From NCBI GenBank assembly GCA_963995505.1, contig OZ023185.1:16875691-16939690 (forward strand): DNA of 64,000 nt, read 5' to 3'. Within the stretch, counting starts at the first letter, position 1; the number at the start of each line of letters is the position of its first letter. Positions 28,477 through 39,877 of the stretch are shown one piece after another. The notes beneath the pieces are model-generated. The model was given only the letters and a program-made list of their open reading frames with translations, ran no database searches and had not been told where the DNA came from. The stretch is from Hypericum androsaemum. Its lineage: Eukaryota > Streptophyta > Magnoliopsida > Malpighiales > Hypericaceae. The position numbers were made by a program, and so were the translations under genes.

Positions 28477-29334
28477 TTGGATAGCGCTTGCTCTTTCCAC
28501 ATAACGCCCAAGAGAGGGTGGTTCGACACCTACAAGTTCATTGATTCAGGTATGGTGACTATGGGTGATGGTTCTACTTGTAGAATTGCTGGCATAGGTG
28601 ATATCCGAATTAAGATGTGGGATGGTGTTGAGGAAAAATTGTGTGGGGTTAGGCATGTTCCAAAGTTGGAGAGGAATTTGATCTCGTTAGGAGCCTTGGA
28701 TTATAGTGGGTACAACTATAATATTGTAGGCGGGCTAATGGAGGTGGAGAAGGATGCTGTGGTGGTGATGAAGGGTGAAAGGAATGCTAGAAACACCTAC
28801 AGGTTAGTGGGGAACACGGTTGTAGGTGGAGTCACCTCGTTGGGTTCTGATAGAGGGAAGAAAAGCTCTTGTGTGATGGAGCAAAAGCTTGACATGAATG
28901 GTTTGAGTAGAGTTGAGATTCGCAAAGACAAAGTTAGCAAGTTCCCGCTATGGTTGTCTAAAAGGACGTGCACGTCAAAGGTGTTGGGTAGGTTTTGCAT
29001 GGGGAATGCGAAGCCGTTGGTAGCACCACGGGCGAATCAGGTATCTCACTCAAGGCCGAACGGTGGAGTTCGTGGCATGTCGAGGGTTCTACTTGGTGGA
29101 ACAAAAGGTTGCCCTTTGTATGCTATGGCATGTAGCATTGGTATGAGGCAAGAAGGTCCAGCGGAGAAGCAGTTCGAGGTTGCGGAGCATGGGGTTGACC
29201 GAAAAATAGAGAGCGCATCTATTGGTCACAAGTTTGCTTCAGCAGGTGGACTTGCTAGTTGGAGTTTGATGGAGGTTGGAGAGAATAGGCCAAGCAAGCT
29301 CAGAAGCTCGAGCTTGGGGGCTGGCTCCAAGTGA
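28477..29334 (+). pseudogene. Copia protease-like region fused to unrecognised tail
   Basis: A 285-codon frame starts with the aspartic-protease-type signature DSACSFHITPKRGWFDTY (DS-A/G plus C-S-x-H). It runs through the usual region before integrase (HVPKLERNLISLGALD). After about residue 115 it no longer resembles integrase, and the remaining ~170 residues are unrecognised and Arg/Gly/Ser-rich. Integrase, reverse transcriptase and RNase H are deleted, and the 3' LTR begins 200 bp downstream. Confidence 0.75.
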
Positions 29335-29823
29335 TTGAACAAAAGGTGAAGAGAAAGTTGAGATGGTCTTATTGATCCAGTTATCTATGGTCCGAGATGG
29401 AGTCGGTGGAGTTGGATTGGTTTTGCAAGATCTCATGGTTCTTCATGGGGCGGTGTTTTGTCAAGGTGGAGTTTGTTGAAGTTCGGGTGGAGCTTCATGG
29501 TTCTTCCACGAGATGATTTCTCGCCAAGGTGGAGATTGTTGGGATGGCGAGAAATAGGAAAGACTTATTTTCTATTCCTATTCCTATTCTGACTAGATTT
29601 TGAACTCCTAATTAGACCTAGATAGGTTACTTGTACACCAAGGGTTTGTCTCTATATAAAGACATGTTACCCTAAGGTTTTGTATAGCTTTGTGACTCGG
29701 ATCCATCAATAAAATTTCTCCTTTCTCACCGTGGACGTAGGCATTAGGCCGAACCACGTAATTCTCTTATTCCGTGTTCTTTGTGCGATCTTGTTCTCTA
29801 GTTGCTGAATTCCTAACACAACT

Positions 29824-30771
29824 TCTTATATAACCAATTGGAGTTTTTTTTTTAAATATATCTTTTACGAAGAACGCTGTCCGGAGAAATAGATGGACAT
29901 TTACCGGTGATTTTGAAAGTATTTAAAAAATATGAGTGTCCTACAATAGTTAATGTGTACTTTTTATGTCAGGGCCGACACCGTTCGGTGGTATAATATA
30001 AAGTGCGACAGATGATTCGCACGGACAATTCATAAGAAAAAAGCTTGTTTTCCCAATCAAATGTGTTTTTAGGTGTTACTATTTGTTTTTTTAATATGTA
30101 GAAGGGTATTATTGCACCATTGACGAGAATATACATGAGGTGGATCTGACTACCCTAAAATAGACAGGTTATCGTTTGTTTATGTTGGAAAAATAATAAC
30201 CCAAGGGCCTTGTGTATAGCTAGTTCTCAGTTATATTTGTCATCATATTTTAGTCATGCATTAAATAATCTCTTTAAGTATGTGGCCACGAGGGCTTGGA
30301 TTGTGCTCACAAGATCCAATAGAATCATACGGACAACACAAAATGGACTATGTGTGTAGGACAAACTTATAATATCTAGAATTACGTAAGAGATTTTTTT
30401 TGAAAATGTGACACTATATAAATAATAGTGGTACTAAGTAGCGAGTAGTGGTATTATTGAACGAGTAATGGTACTATGTTTTTGTGCTGTCAACTCTATT
30501 AGAGGCAACATTCAATCCACTCTCGACGAGAAGGTTTGCAGAGAAATATTTCGACTCTAAATAAGTACTTAGTAGTATCCAGAGTCTAGCGTTATTACTA
30601 GTGAAAGGTAGTTCTTCCAATAATATGTATTCTATCCGTACCGAATGATTCCACTTAATTACAAATAAGTTTCTTACTACTCACCAAATTGTTGTGAAGC
30701 TTGTAAGCCCACCCATTGTAACATTTAAGGTGCACGATATTCCAATTACAAGAAAAGGGCTCCCGCTCCCC
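29824..30771. other. gene-free stretch
   Basis: Unique AT-rich sequence with no supported coding region or delimited repeat. Confidence 0.5.
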
Positions 30772-30779
30772 ATGTAAGG

Positions 30780-32122
30780 TAGGGCTGAGGAATTGCCGGG
30801 CTCATGATTTTAGGCCCATTTTAGAGCCCGACACCGAAGAACTTGGAGCACTAAAAAAATAACCGTCGGTGTGACGGTAACAGCCAACACCGACGGTGTG
30901 ACGGCCAGTCGGTGTTGCCAACACCGATGGGATAAAAAATTTGGCCTAAAATTGCAAATTTAAGGTTGTAAACAGAATACTTGAACCATTCAAAATGCAA
31001 ACATAATTTTCGAATGTCTAAGCTTACAAACAGAATACAATCCATCAGATTTAAGCTTCAAATCCATCAAGCATTCAAGCTTGCAAAAGGGTTCAAATGC
31101 AGCAGAAATTTGATAAACATGTCTAAGCAAATTTCTCAAGCTGGTGCCTTCGATTGGGTTCGAATCCATCTGTCTTCAAGCCTTAAGCGCACCAAATCCT
31201 GCTAAAGTCCATTTCATACCCAATAACAGAAGAAGCAAACTAGAATATAAGAAGACAACATGCATGACACAATATCATAAGAAGGAAGGATCTCAGAACA
31301 GAACACATATTATTCACAAATAAAGAGACAGAAACACCAAAACTAATTACCATTGTACAAATAATGATTTTCGAGCCCAGAAATCGCACAAGGAAGACGA
31401 TGAACGGCTTGTTAAAATCTGCATTCACAGACGATAAAAACTTGTTAATAAATACATTGATGAACAAAAAGATAACAAGGAACATGTTATTTATAAAAAG
31501 CGACAGAAAGAGTAGAGGATGGGGAAGTACCGTGTCGGGTAAAGAGTTTGAGCCGCTGGAGAGGAAGATTATATGAGCGAGGACAGAGAACGGTGGAGGA
31601 AGATTTTAGTCGAGGCGGAGGGATTCTCGAACAATTTGGGATTTTAGGGTTTCTATTTTCTAATGATTTGAGTTTTAGGGTTTCTGCGATTTGGTGAAAT
31701 TGGAGAGAGAGGAAAGGGCGATTGGTGGAGGAAGAGCGGTGGCCGCCTGGCCGGCGAAGGGTGGAGGAAGAGCGGTGGCGGTTCGATGAAAACTGGAAAG
31801 GGAGAGGGGGTTTCGATTCAGAGAGAGGAAAGGGGAAACTGAAAAGGGTTGGGCGGCTGGATGAGTGAGAGGGGTTGTGGGATAGGTTTTAATTTTTGGG
31901 TGGGTAAGTACATATTTATATTTTTGACAAAACGACGTTGTTTTGCCTTCGGTTTGGCGGGCTCACGGTATTGTTAAAAATGACATCGAATTAAACCCGA
32001 CCGGTCGGTTTAAATCGACCGCGAACTCACAAACCCGATTTTGCATCGGGTTGAGTCTAACCCTTCTTTAGTTTGGTCGGTTGGTCAGTTTTTTGGATTT
32101 TTTTTGTTTAAATCTCACCCCT
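30780..32122. mobile_element. hAT-like non-autonomous element
   Basis: The 1343-bp element starts TAGGGCTGAG and ends CTCACCCCT, short imperfect inverted termini. A perfect 8-bp target-site duplication ATGTAAGG lies at 30772-30779 and 32123-32130. Subterminal regions hold GGGCTC, CCGACC and GGTCGGTT motifs. An inverted pair of CAACACCGACGGTGTGACGG-type repeats lies at 30862-30935. The purine-rich interior (31500-31880) has no convincing coding frame, and no transposase was recognised. It sits at the left edge of the foldback element that follows. Confidence 0.65.
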
Positions 32123-32124
32123 AT

Positions 32125-32824
32125 GTAAGGAAAGGGCAAATACATTTGGCGCCCACTACAACATGTATTGATGGTAAAGAAATTAGAGAAAAATTCACTA
32201 AAGTACCATGTAGTTTCACGCTTTGTTATTATAGTACCATATGGTTTGACTTTTTCTTTTTAAGTGACAAAGATTTCGAAAAGTGACATTTTTTGTGATA
32301 AATTTTTAACTGGGGTTAATTTTTCTAACCTGACCATACACATCAATGCCACATCATCGCCACATCATATTTTTATATCCTAAGTGGCGATGATGTGGCA
32401 AAATTATAAAATCTCAAAAGTCAAAATTATAAAATCGCCACATTTCCAAAATTTTTATAATTAGGGTTAAAAAAAATAAAGAGATCAGAATTTTGTAATT
32501 TTACCATGTCATCGCTACTTAGGATATAAAAATATGATGTGTATGGTCTGATTAAAAAAATCAACCCTGGTTAACAATTAGTCACCAAAAATATCACTTT
32601 TTGAAACCTCTTTCACCTAAAAAGAAAAAATCAAACTACAAAGTACTAAGGTAAAAAAAATATGAAACCACATAGTACTTTAGTGAACTTTTCTCAAGAA
32701 ATTAACACTACCTAGCTTTTTTTTTAGTACCCTAAAAAAAAGAAGCCTCTAGTTAGGTAGTGCTAATTTCTTTACCATAAATACATGTTGTAATGGGCGC
32801 CAAATGTATTTTCCCTTTCCTTAC
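32125..32824. mobile_element. foldback (hairpin) element interrupted by a second element
   Basis: The left arm (32125-32185, continuing at 32705-32718) and right arm (32751-32824) are inverted copies of about 75-80 bp. Both contain GTAAGGAAAGGG, ATACATTTGGCGCCCA, ACAACATGTATT and GGTAAAGAAATTA. A second element (32186-32695) has inserted into the left arm. A further partial copy of the arm (ACATGTTGTAGTGGGCGCCA) lies at about 32970-33000. Confidence 0.75.
32186..32695. mobile_element. Mutator-like MITE nested in the foldback element
   Basis: The 510-bp element has long inverted ends: GAGAAAAATTCACTAAAGTA on the left, and on the right TACTTTAGTGAACTTTTCTC. It is flanked by a perfect 9-bp duplication AAGAAATTA (32177-32185, 32696-32704). 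It is largely palindromic, including CACATCATCGCC and GGCGATGATGTGG. The ends resemble those of 12239-13321 and 63622-64000, so it may belong to the same broad family. It has no coding capacity. Confidence 0.85.
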
Positions 32825-33090
32825 CAAATACCAACTATGCCACTTTGTCTTTACTGGATTCTTCTACTCTGTCTATGCTTTATGGTATCAAGTCTAGCTT
32901 AATACCATAAAAAAGTCTAGCTTAATTATCGTTAGTTTATTGTCCTTGTATTTTGCTTTCATCTGTTGTAACTACATGTTGTAGTGGGCGCCAAATGTTT
33001 TTTTTAGGGTACTAGAGTGCGTCTTGTTGTTGGACTCTTGAAAGTTGAAACCACTTCAACACGTCGCTATCTTGATAATTTGCAGTACCC

Positions 33091-33165
33091 AACTCTTATA
33101 CGTTGGTTCTCAAAAAAAAAAACTCTTATACGTTGGTTCTCAAAAAAAAAAACTCTTATACGTTG
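33091..33165. repeat. perfect 30-bp tandem repeat, 2.5 copies
   Basis: A unit beginning AACTCTTATACGTTGGTTCT and ending CAAAAAAAAA is repeated identically at 33091-33120 and 33121-33150, with the first half again at 33151-33165. The lack of divergence suggests recent slippage. Confidence 0.9.
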
Positions 33166-33169
33166 AAGT

Positions 33170-36100
33170 TAAAAGCTTTTCATGTAATGATAGGTTATTT
33201 CTGCCTTTTATTTGAATGGGGATTGAATTTTTCTTTAAAAAAATAAATTATGTATAGTTATGGTTCATTCTGTTCTGTTGAAATTACAACAATATTGGTT
33301 TTATGTAAATTGTGGAACCCCGTTCGTAAGAAAGATTTTTATATGATTTTGCGTTCAAAAGAAAGATTGCAAACGCTAAAATTATTAGAACAAACCTATC
33401 AAAAAAATTATTAGAATAAGAGTAAGTTATTGTGAAGGATTTTTGTATTTTCTCCAAATTGCATATAAATTATGTTGGATTTGTAGAGTAAGTTAATGAA
33501 GCCGCATTTTATAGTGCCACGCCTGCTTACCATCAGACCACAACTATTGGTCATTAATCAGTGTCCCCCGTCCCCGTCTCTAATTTAATTGTTAATTTCT
33601 CTTCAAATTTTTATGTTAGATGACTCCAATCACTCAGATTACAGAATAAACAATTAATTTTTTTATTCATAATTAACCAAATCCAATTAAATATTTTTCT
33701 ACCCACATTTACAAACAAGAGTTACAGAATAAATAATTAATTTCTCTCTCATTCACATATTATCTACTATTTTTTTATATAAAAATTATAATTAATATAC
33801 GAAAATAAGTATATAGTAATTATGTCAAGAAATTTTTTTTAATTAAGTAACAAAATTAGGATTACAAAATTTGGATAAGATGAAAGATTATAAAATTTGA
33901 ATTATTGATAGTTTAGAAAATTAGGATCATTTGGATCCATAGTGAAAATAATATGAAAGAGATTAGGGAATTAAAGAAGATACTATGTAGTGAAAGAAGA
34001 GAGAATTTTAGATTGGTTGTGAAAATATGTTAGACATTGGACTCTATTTATAGATGAATAAAAAATATAATTTTTTATATTTATTTTTGTTAAAAATAAC
34101 TTCAATTTTTATAACCACACAAATAATATCTGAAAAATATATTTCTACCAATAACATTTTGCAAATTGTAATTAAAATAGATTGAAAAGCAAGTAATTAA
34201 ATAATGAGTTGCGAGGGCAACTGACAAAGGGCTGTCAGGCCCTTCGAGGCGTGCCCCCATCCTATTTTCCCTTCATTTGTTGTTTTTTTTATTAATAAAA
34301 AATCGCTGCCCCGAAGCCAGGAGCGCTGATGCTCCTGGTCTTAAATTCGAGTATATTGGACTATATTTTAAAATTAATTATTTAAATAGTATTTTTTACT
34401 TTTGTAAATTCTGATTCCAGTATTTTAATTGGATCTAAATATTTTACCAGTTAATCATGTAGCACTAGTGGCAAAAAGCTGATGAAACACTGCAAGAAAT
34501 CAAGGAATAAAGCAGTGGATAATAGCATCCACGACCGAACAAACTCCATAATAAACTTCCTCTACACCACAATAAATAGTGCTTTTATAATTTAATAACT
34601 AGGAACATGAACTAATTGTTAGTATTCCTAATTATTATCTCGTGCGTTAAATAATTGAAAACAAGTCACTCTAGCCTTTCGGCGGGAGGCATATTCGAGG
34701 CATCAGAGACTGAAACTATTGTAGATTACGAAACTTAAAATTACGCTTCAGATTAATATAATAAAGTAAATAAAAAACCACCTCCCGGTTGAAAAAAATG
34801 GTATAATCCTCATTCCACACCTGTAATATCACCCCTACCAAAAGACATCGATAGAAATATATATTATATGTTACTATTTCATGTCATTTTGTTCTTATAA
34901 CTTCACACCTTGATTTTCACATGACAATTTTGCCAAACTGAATACTGATAGAGTCTCGACTGACAACTCTAGGCAGTCAAGTGCTCGTGAAGTTATTCGT
35001 GATAGCTCAAGAGTTTAGTTTTCGGGTTTTGTCAAGGGCATTTGACATTGTACTTCCCTTGTTGCTCAAATTCGGATATTGATTTTAGGATTTGAACTCA
35101 CATAGGAATATGGAGTCTGACAATTTGTGTTGAGGTCGACTCCTTCCTAACCCTATTGTGCGTTAGTCGGGAGATTGTGCGGGACCATCCCATGTCTATT
35201 TTGATCAGCTGAGCAAAGGAACTCCCGCGGAGAGATTGGGATTTGCAAATTTAGCACACGTAGAGAGAAAGGAATCAAATTGCTTATATTCTCTCCAAGT
35301 AGGTCTTGATAGTAACTTATGACAATGTTAGGCCAGATTACCCACATTTATTTTGCCTTGATGTGTATCTAAACAATTGGAGAGGTGTTAGTTTTCCGTT
35401 GAATCCGTTCCGGAGTATCAGCATGTGATTATTGTAGTGGGTTTGTTGGCCCTCGAAGTTTAACAACAACAAAAAAAACTAGACACCTTGATAGAAAATT
35501 GTTCATGGACCTGAGTATTAGTCGGGAACACTAGAACGAGCCCAAATGCATGGGCTAGGACACTAAAACGAGCCCACGGGCATGGGCTTTCGCGTGGATG
35601 GGATAAACCTGCTCATTTCCCCTATTTGAAGTAGAACTAGATCGACTACGATTAAGAACTAATGCGACTCCTTCTATAAACTACCTATAAAAAAATACTA
35701 CTAAAAAGAAGTAAAATAATTAAATAGCTAGAAAAACAATTAAACTTGAGATATTAAAGACCGGAGAATAATCTTCAAAAAGTGACTGGAGAACAAATAA
35801 TTAACTCTAACTAAAATAAAGGTGAAGGATAAAAATTTAGGTATAAATGCATTCAGCCTCATTGAATATCCACTCACTTACATAATTTTTGCACACCGAC
35901 TATTCACTCAAGATAAATAGAAAATTCCTTTCTAACCACATACCCTGGATTCGACTAGTCGTTTTTAAAATTAAATTAAATGTATATAAGTTTTCACCGA
36001 CTAAATATTTTAATCAATTGTTCTAACTTAATTAAAATATTTCAAGTGATACGCAATAGAATTTACCATTCCCCCCAACATTGTCTATTTGATTTCCCAC

Positions 36101-38200
36101 TTAAATGAATGACGGAAAAATATAGTAAATTTTGTAGGCTCACAAAAAAAATGAATATGTACACTTTTTTATTAATTTTACGTGAACTTATTTACATAAT
36201 TCGGACAATTAGAGACCAACGCCAATTTGATTTGATCACACCGGAACAATTGTTCCAAATAAACAAAAATATTATATTTGGTGAACTATGATATACAAAA
36301 TCCAGAATTGTAAAATAATATAAGAAGACAAGTTTTTTGACTTTTGCATTGGCAAATCTTAAACTGCCGATCCGTAGCCTATTGGGCTACTTGTAATTTC
36401 ACTGTGTATCTTTCGTTAACCCCAAAAAAATCTGCGAATATATAATATTCCGAAATAGGAATCCAAGAGGGTGGGGAGAGAGAGATGAGGGGGGAATATA
36501 TAGTCACATGAAACTAAATGCATTGCTTGGAATGACGTAGAAGAACACAGAAGAGGCTCGTGATGGCCGTTATTTAATATTAATTCTTTTATGTCAGGTG
36601 TCTTCTGATATTTTTTACGTGTGGAAGAATATATATTAGTTTTTTTTAATTAAATTTATTAGTTTCTGAATTTCTGAGATATGGGACCAATAAATCACGA
36701 GCGATATTGCTGCCAAGATTTAAACATTTATTACTGACCAATCGAACACGGTTTTCCAAATAACAACAGTTTCCTTTTCTTTTTGACCATTAAATCCGGG
36801 TTCAAATAGCAAATGGGTACTTGTTCAAGTAACAAGTAGTTAAGATTTCTTCGAATATTTTGGAGTTTAATTTTTGTGAACCAAATGGCATAGTGTTGAA
36901 AGGACAAATTTTCATATATTTTAGGTAGACACATAATACTTATGATTGTAACAATATTTTTATGTGAAAGAAGCTCTTCGAACTTAATTAAGTGATAAAA
37001 TGTATTCTTAAAATCCTCAAAATTTAAATATATTCTTAAAATAAACTTTGGGGTTCGAAGCTAGTACCAATTTCAAAATTTGAGTAAGAAACTGTTTTCT
37101 TATCTACTTGAACGACAGTACATTATATCAAAAAATATTTAACAATGTCATATTTTTTTACATTTTGAATTTCATAAATCTTAGTTAAACTATAATTACT
37201 TTCTCAGAAATATGTTAAGCAAAAGAAAAATGAGATATTTCTGCACCCATTTACCCACTCGGTCCAGAGACGTTGAAAAGGGGCCGTTGAATGAGAGGCC
37301 CAGATGAGAATGACCTCACACTGCAGTCACTGCAAGGAATAATTATTGCAGAAGCCCTGGGAATTGGGTTTTTTTTTTCAGAGACCATAGGAATAAGGAA
37401 ATGGGTCTTCTTTCTGGTCACTTTTTATTTGATTTGAATGGTTTTTTTGGTGACAGGGACACAAGAGAAGAGTCAAAATAAGTTGGAACTTGCAAGAAAA
37501 ATGCAATCTTTTTGTAGCCTAACTCCTTCGATTCTGATATGATATTTCTCTTTCCAATCTCCCCTCAGTACCAGTTTATACACTAATAGAGGAAAATGAA
37601 AAAATTTGATAACAAGGAGACATTAATGTAATAATAGATCTGAAATTCAAATCATAAAAAATATAATAGTATTAAATAATTATTTGAAAGTTTGTCATAT
37701 TCGTGTCAGAGAATAAAGAAATTTGGATTGGTGGGGGCAGAGTTTTATATATATAATAAATTGTTTTTTCCTATTGGGGAATCGCAGGGCTTTCTTGGTA
37801 TCGAGTGGTGAAATCAGTGGTCAAAAAATTCAGGGGGTCGATTCATGCAAGTCAGAGAACCATAAATTTCGATGACAATAAGAGAAAAAGGGCATAGAAG
37901 CATAAGTAGGAAACAGGGGGGACTTTCTTTGTTTAATTCCCTAAACTGGGTCCTACTGGGGTCTGCTTTAGGACCAAGGATTTATAATCGAATAGAATTT
38001 ACTTTTCAATATCTGAACAAGTGCCAAATTTTAATATTAAATTCTCATCTCGACCCTTGACACTCGATCAAAGTCTATGACCAGGTTATTTTAAATTCTC
38101 GTTGTTTTTGCAAACATGACAAGTTGTAGGACTCATGCAATTTATTTGTCTCTTGTACACTTTCTCGAAAGCAGTGTTGAATTACCTAAAATTTTTAGTG
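33170..38200. other. 5-kb gene-free AT-rich stretch
   Basis: No coding region, RNA gene or element with clear ends could be supported. Stretches near 34220-34330 and 34930-35480 are GC-richer and could be old retroelement pieces, but no signature was identified. The frames at 35153-35347, 36109-36291, 36731-36934 and 37872-38060 lack domains. Confidence 0.45.
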
Positions 38201-38209
38201 ACTTTGCTC

Positions 38210-38686
38210 TGTTGGGTATGGAGACTTCGTACTATACGGAGTTACTGTTTACGCGTTGAATATACGGAGTTACTGTTCACATGTTGACTGGGTACTATTC
38301 ATCCGCGGCCAGAAATGTAATTTCTGGTGGACGATTTTGCCCCTGCCGACACCAAATAGTCCTAGGCTGTGGGCACTATAAATACCCACCTCTCAGTCAC
38401 TATTCCGGTATCTTCTTCCTTGTGTAGAGAGAGAGAGAGAGACAGAGAGAGAAGAGGAGAGAGAAACACCATTGTTGAGCGAGTGAAGCTCTAGAGTGTA
38501 GATCGAGCTTGATATAGTGAAATCTCCTGGCTTGGTACGCCCCCGGACGTAGATCGGTTTAGATCGAACCGGGTGACCAAATTTTTGTGTCGTATTCTTG
38601 TGTGCGTGAGTTTCCTTTGTGTTTGTCATCGATCTCTAGCTCCGGTATTGTTCGTGTGGTGTTTGGGGCCCTCGTGTTTCCCAACA
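38210..38686 (+). mobile_element. solo LTR of an LTR retrotransposon
   Basis: The 477-bp unit begins TGTTGGGTATGG and ends TTTCCCAACA, the TG...CA form of an LTR. It is flanked by a perfect 5-bp duplication TGCTC (38205-38209, 38687-38691). It contains a TATA box TATAAATA at 38377-38384 and a (GA)n run at 38428-38441 just downstream, which fits a U3-R layout on the plus strand. No internal retroelement sequence remains, so recombination between two LTRs is the likely origin. It is unrelated to the LTRs at 27330 and 58548. Confidence 0.88.
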
Positions 38687-38871
38687 TGCTCACTAGTGGC
38701 ATCATCTCATTCGTGTTGGACTCGGGCTCGATCGTTAGTGTCTTAACTTTTCATGTTAGCGCAAACAAGAAGAGAGAAAAGTGTCGTTCACAAATGTGAC
38801 CACTCAAACAGCACTAATTGGAAAAAAATTTAAAAGTTCACACTAATAATCTCAATGTGAGAAATTTTGGG

Positions 38872-39320
38872 AAAGATATATTTTAGTACTATGTGGTATA
38901 GCAAAAAAGTACACGAGTATGCATCAATTGTAAAAAAATTTCAATTAAAATCACTTTTAGTCTGTGCCACCTACCCATACCCTGCCCAGCCATTTGGATA
39001 GCCACATTAGATATCGATGATGATGTGGCGTGCCATCAAAGTTTTTATTTAAAACAAACTGCATTTTGTAAAAGTTTCATAATATCCCCAAATATTTTTA
39101 TTTTTTTCAAAATATCATTCTCCCCTCTCTCCATCGCTTTCCTCTCTCAAATAGTTAGCAAGAACAACCACCTAACAAACTCACTCAATCTTCCCTCGCT
39201 TCTCTCTTCTCTCTTCATATATCTTCCCTATTCCCTTTCTCCCTTAAGACCCCAAAACCCTAGAATTCCTCGACCAAAATCCCCAGGTGGTCGGTATCAG
39301 CAACCAACGCAGATCTAGTA
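38872..39320. mobile_element. left arm of a Mutator-like element, right end not found
   Basis: TATTTTAGTACTATGTGGTA at 38880 followed by CGATGATGATGTGGCGTGCC near 39013 matches the style of the terminal arms at 12239, 32186 and 63622. GATGTGGCGTGCCACGTCG near 41577 may be the other side of a now disrupted element. The boundaries are uncertain. Confidence 0.35.
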
Positions 39321-39329
39321 AGCGGTGTC

Positions 39330-39795
39330 ATCCTAGCAGCCGATGAAGAGTGGGCAGAGTTGGAGGATGATGTCAGCCTCGATTTCCTCCTTCATCCGGT
39401 GCTGGTGCTGGGCCCCGACGAGATACATGAGGTGCTTAAGGTCATTGAGGTAGTCTGGGAGGCACCAGATCAACTCGAGGTAGGAAGGGATCTCGAGCGC
39501 GAGGGTGGTGGTCATTTTTGGGGCTAGGAGTTTGTTGTAATCGGCGATCGACATGGCGACCAAGCCGGCAGACTTTGAGGCAGCGACACATTAGAGGTAG
39601 CACTGCGCGATATGGGAGAGCATGTTGGAGATGCTCGGTGCGGTGGCGGGGCAGATCTTGGAAAAATGGTGGATGTCCCTGGAGTTTAGGCCAGGGTCGA
39701 GTATCTTGCGAAGGAAGAGCTTGATGTGGGACAGGCATTGAAACTTGCAGAGCTAGAGGAGGAGCTTGATGTGTGGAGTGTTAGAGAATTTGATG
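39330..39795 (-). pseudogene. captured gene fragment of unknown family
   Basis: A GC-rich block in AT-rich surroundings reads on the minus strand as a near-continuous protein. Segments include LSHIKLFLRKILDPGLNSRD, ICPATAPSISNMLSHIAQCY and ALEIPSYLELIWCLPDYLND, then HLMYLVGAQHQHRMKEEIEA. Two in-frame TAA/TAG codons (near 39592 and 39755) interrupt it, and it ends at a TAG at 39333-39335. I do not recognise the family. Codon quality far above the flanks suggests recent capture of a host exon by the surrounding Mutator-like sequence. Confidence 0.4.
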
Positions 39796-39877
39796 TTTAA
39801 TCCTTAGAGGAGCTTGGTCCAACAAAGGTGTATGTTGAGCTTGGGCATAAGAGATTAATTAGATGAAGAAATATAAT

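Larger units (their letters stand above)
27330..29818 (+). mobile_element. Ty1/Copia-type LTR retrotransposon, internally deleted
   Basis: The element has two 282-bp LTRs (27330-27611 and 29537-29818) and a perfect 5-bp target-site duplication CAACT (27325-27329, 29819-29823). The LTRs start TGTTGGGATGG and end CCTAACA, and by eye differ at about four positions, so insertion was recent. Next to the 5' LTR, TTGGTATTAGAGCTTGG resembles an initiator Met-tRNA primer-binding site. AAGGTGGAGA before the 3' LTR serves as the polypurine tract. Only gag and a protease-like region remain in between; integrase, reverse transcriptase and RNase H are gone. The LTR has a TATATAAAG promoter motif. It can only have moved by using enzymes from a complete relative. 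Confidence 0.93.

Noticed and set aside
34210..34340. GC-rich patch with an inverted CAGGAGC/GCTCCTG pair as a SINE or tRNA gene
   Set aside because: No A and B boxes in the right spacing and no cloverleaf could be drawn.
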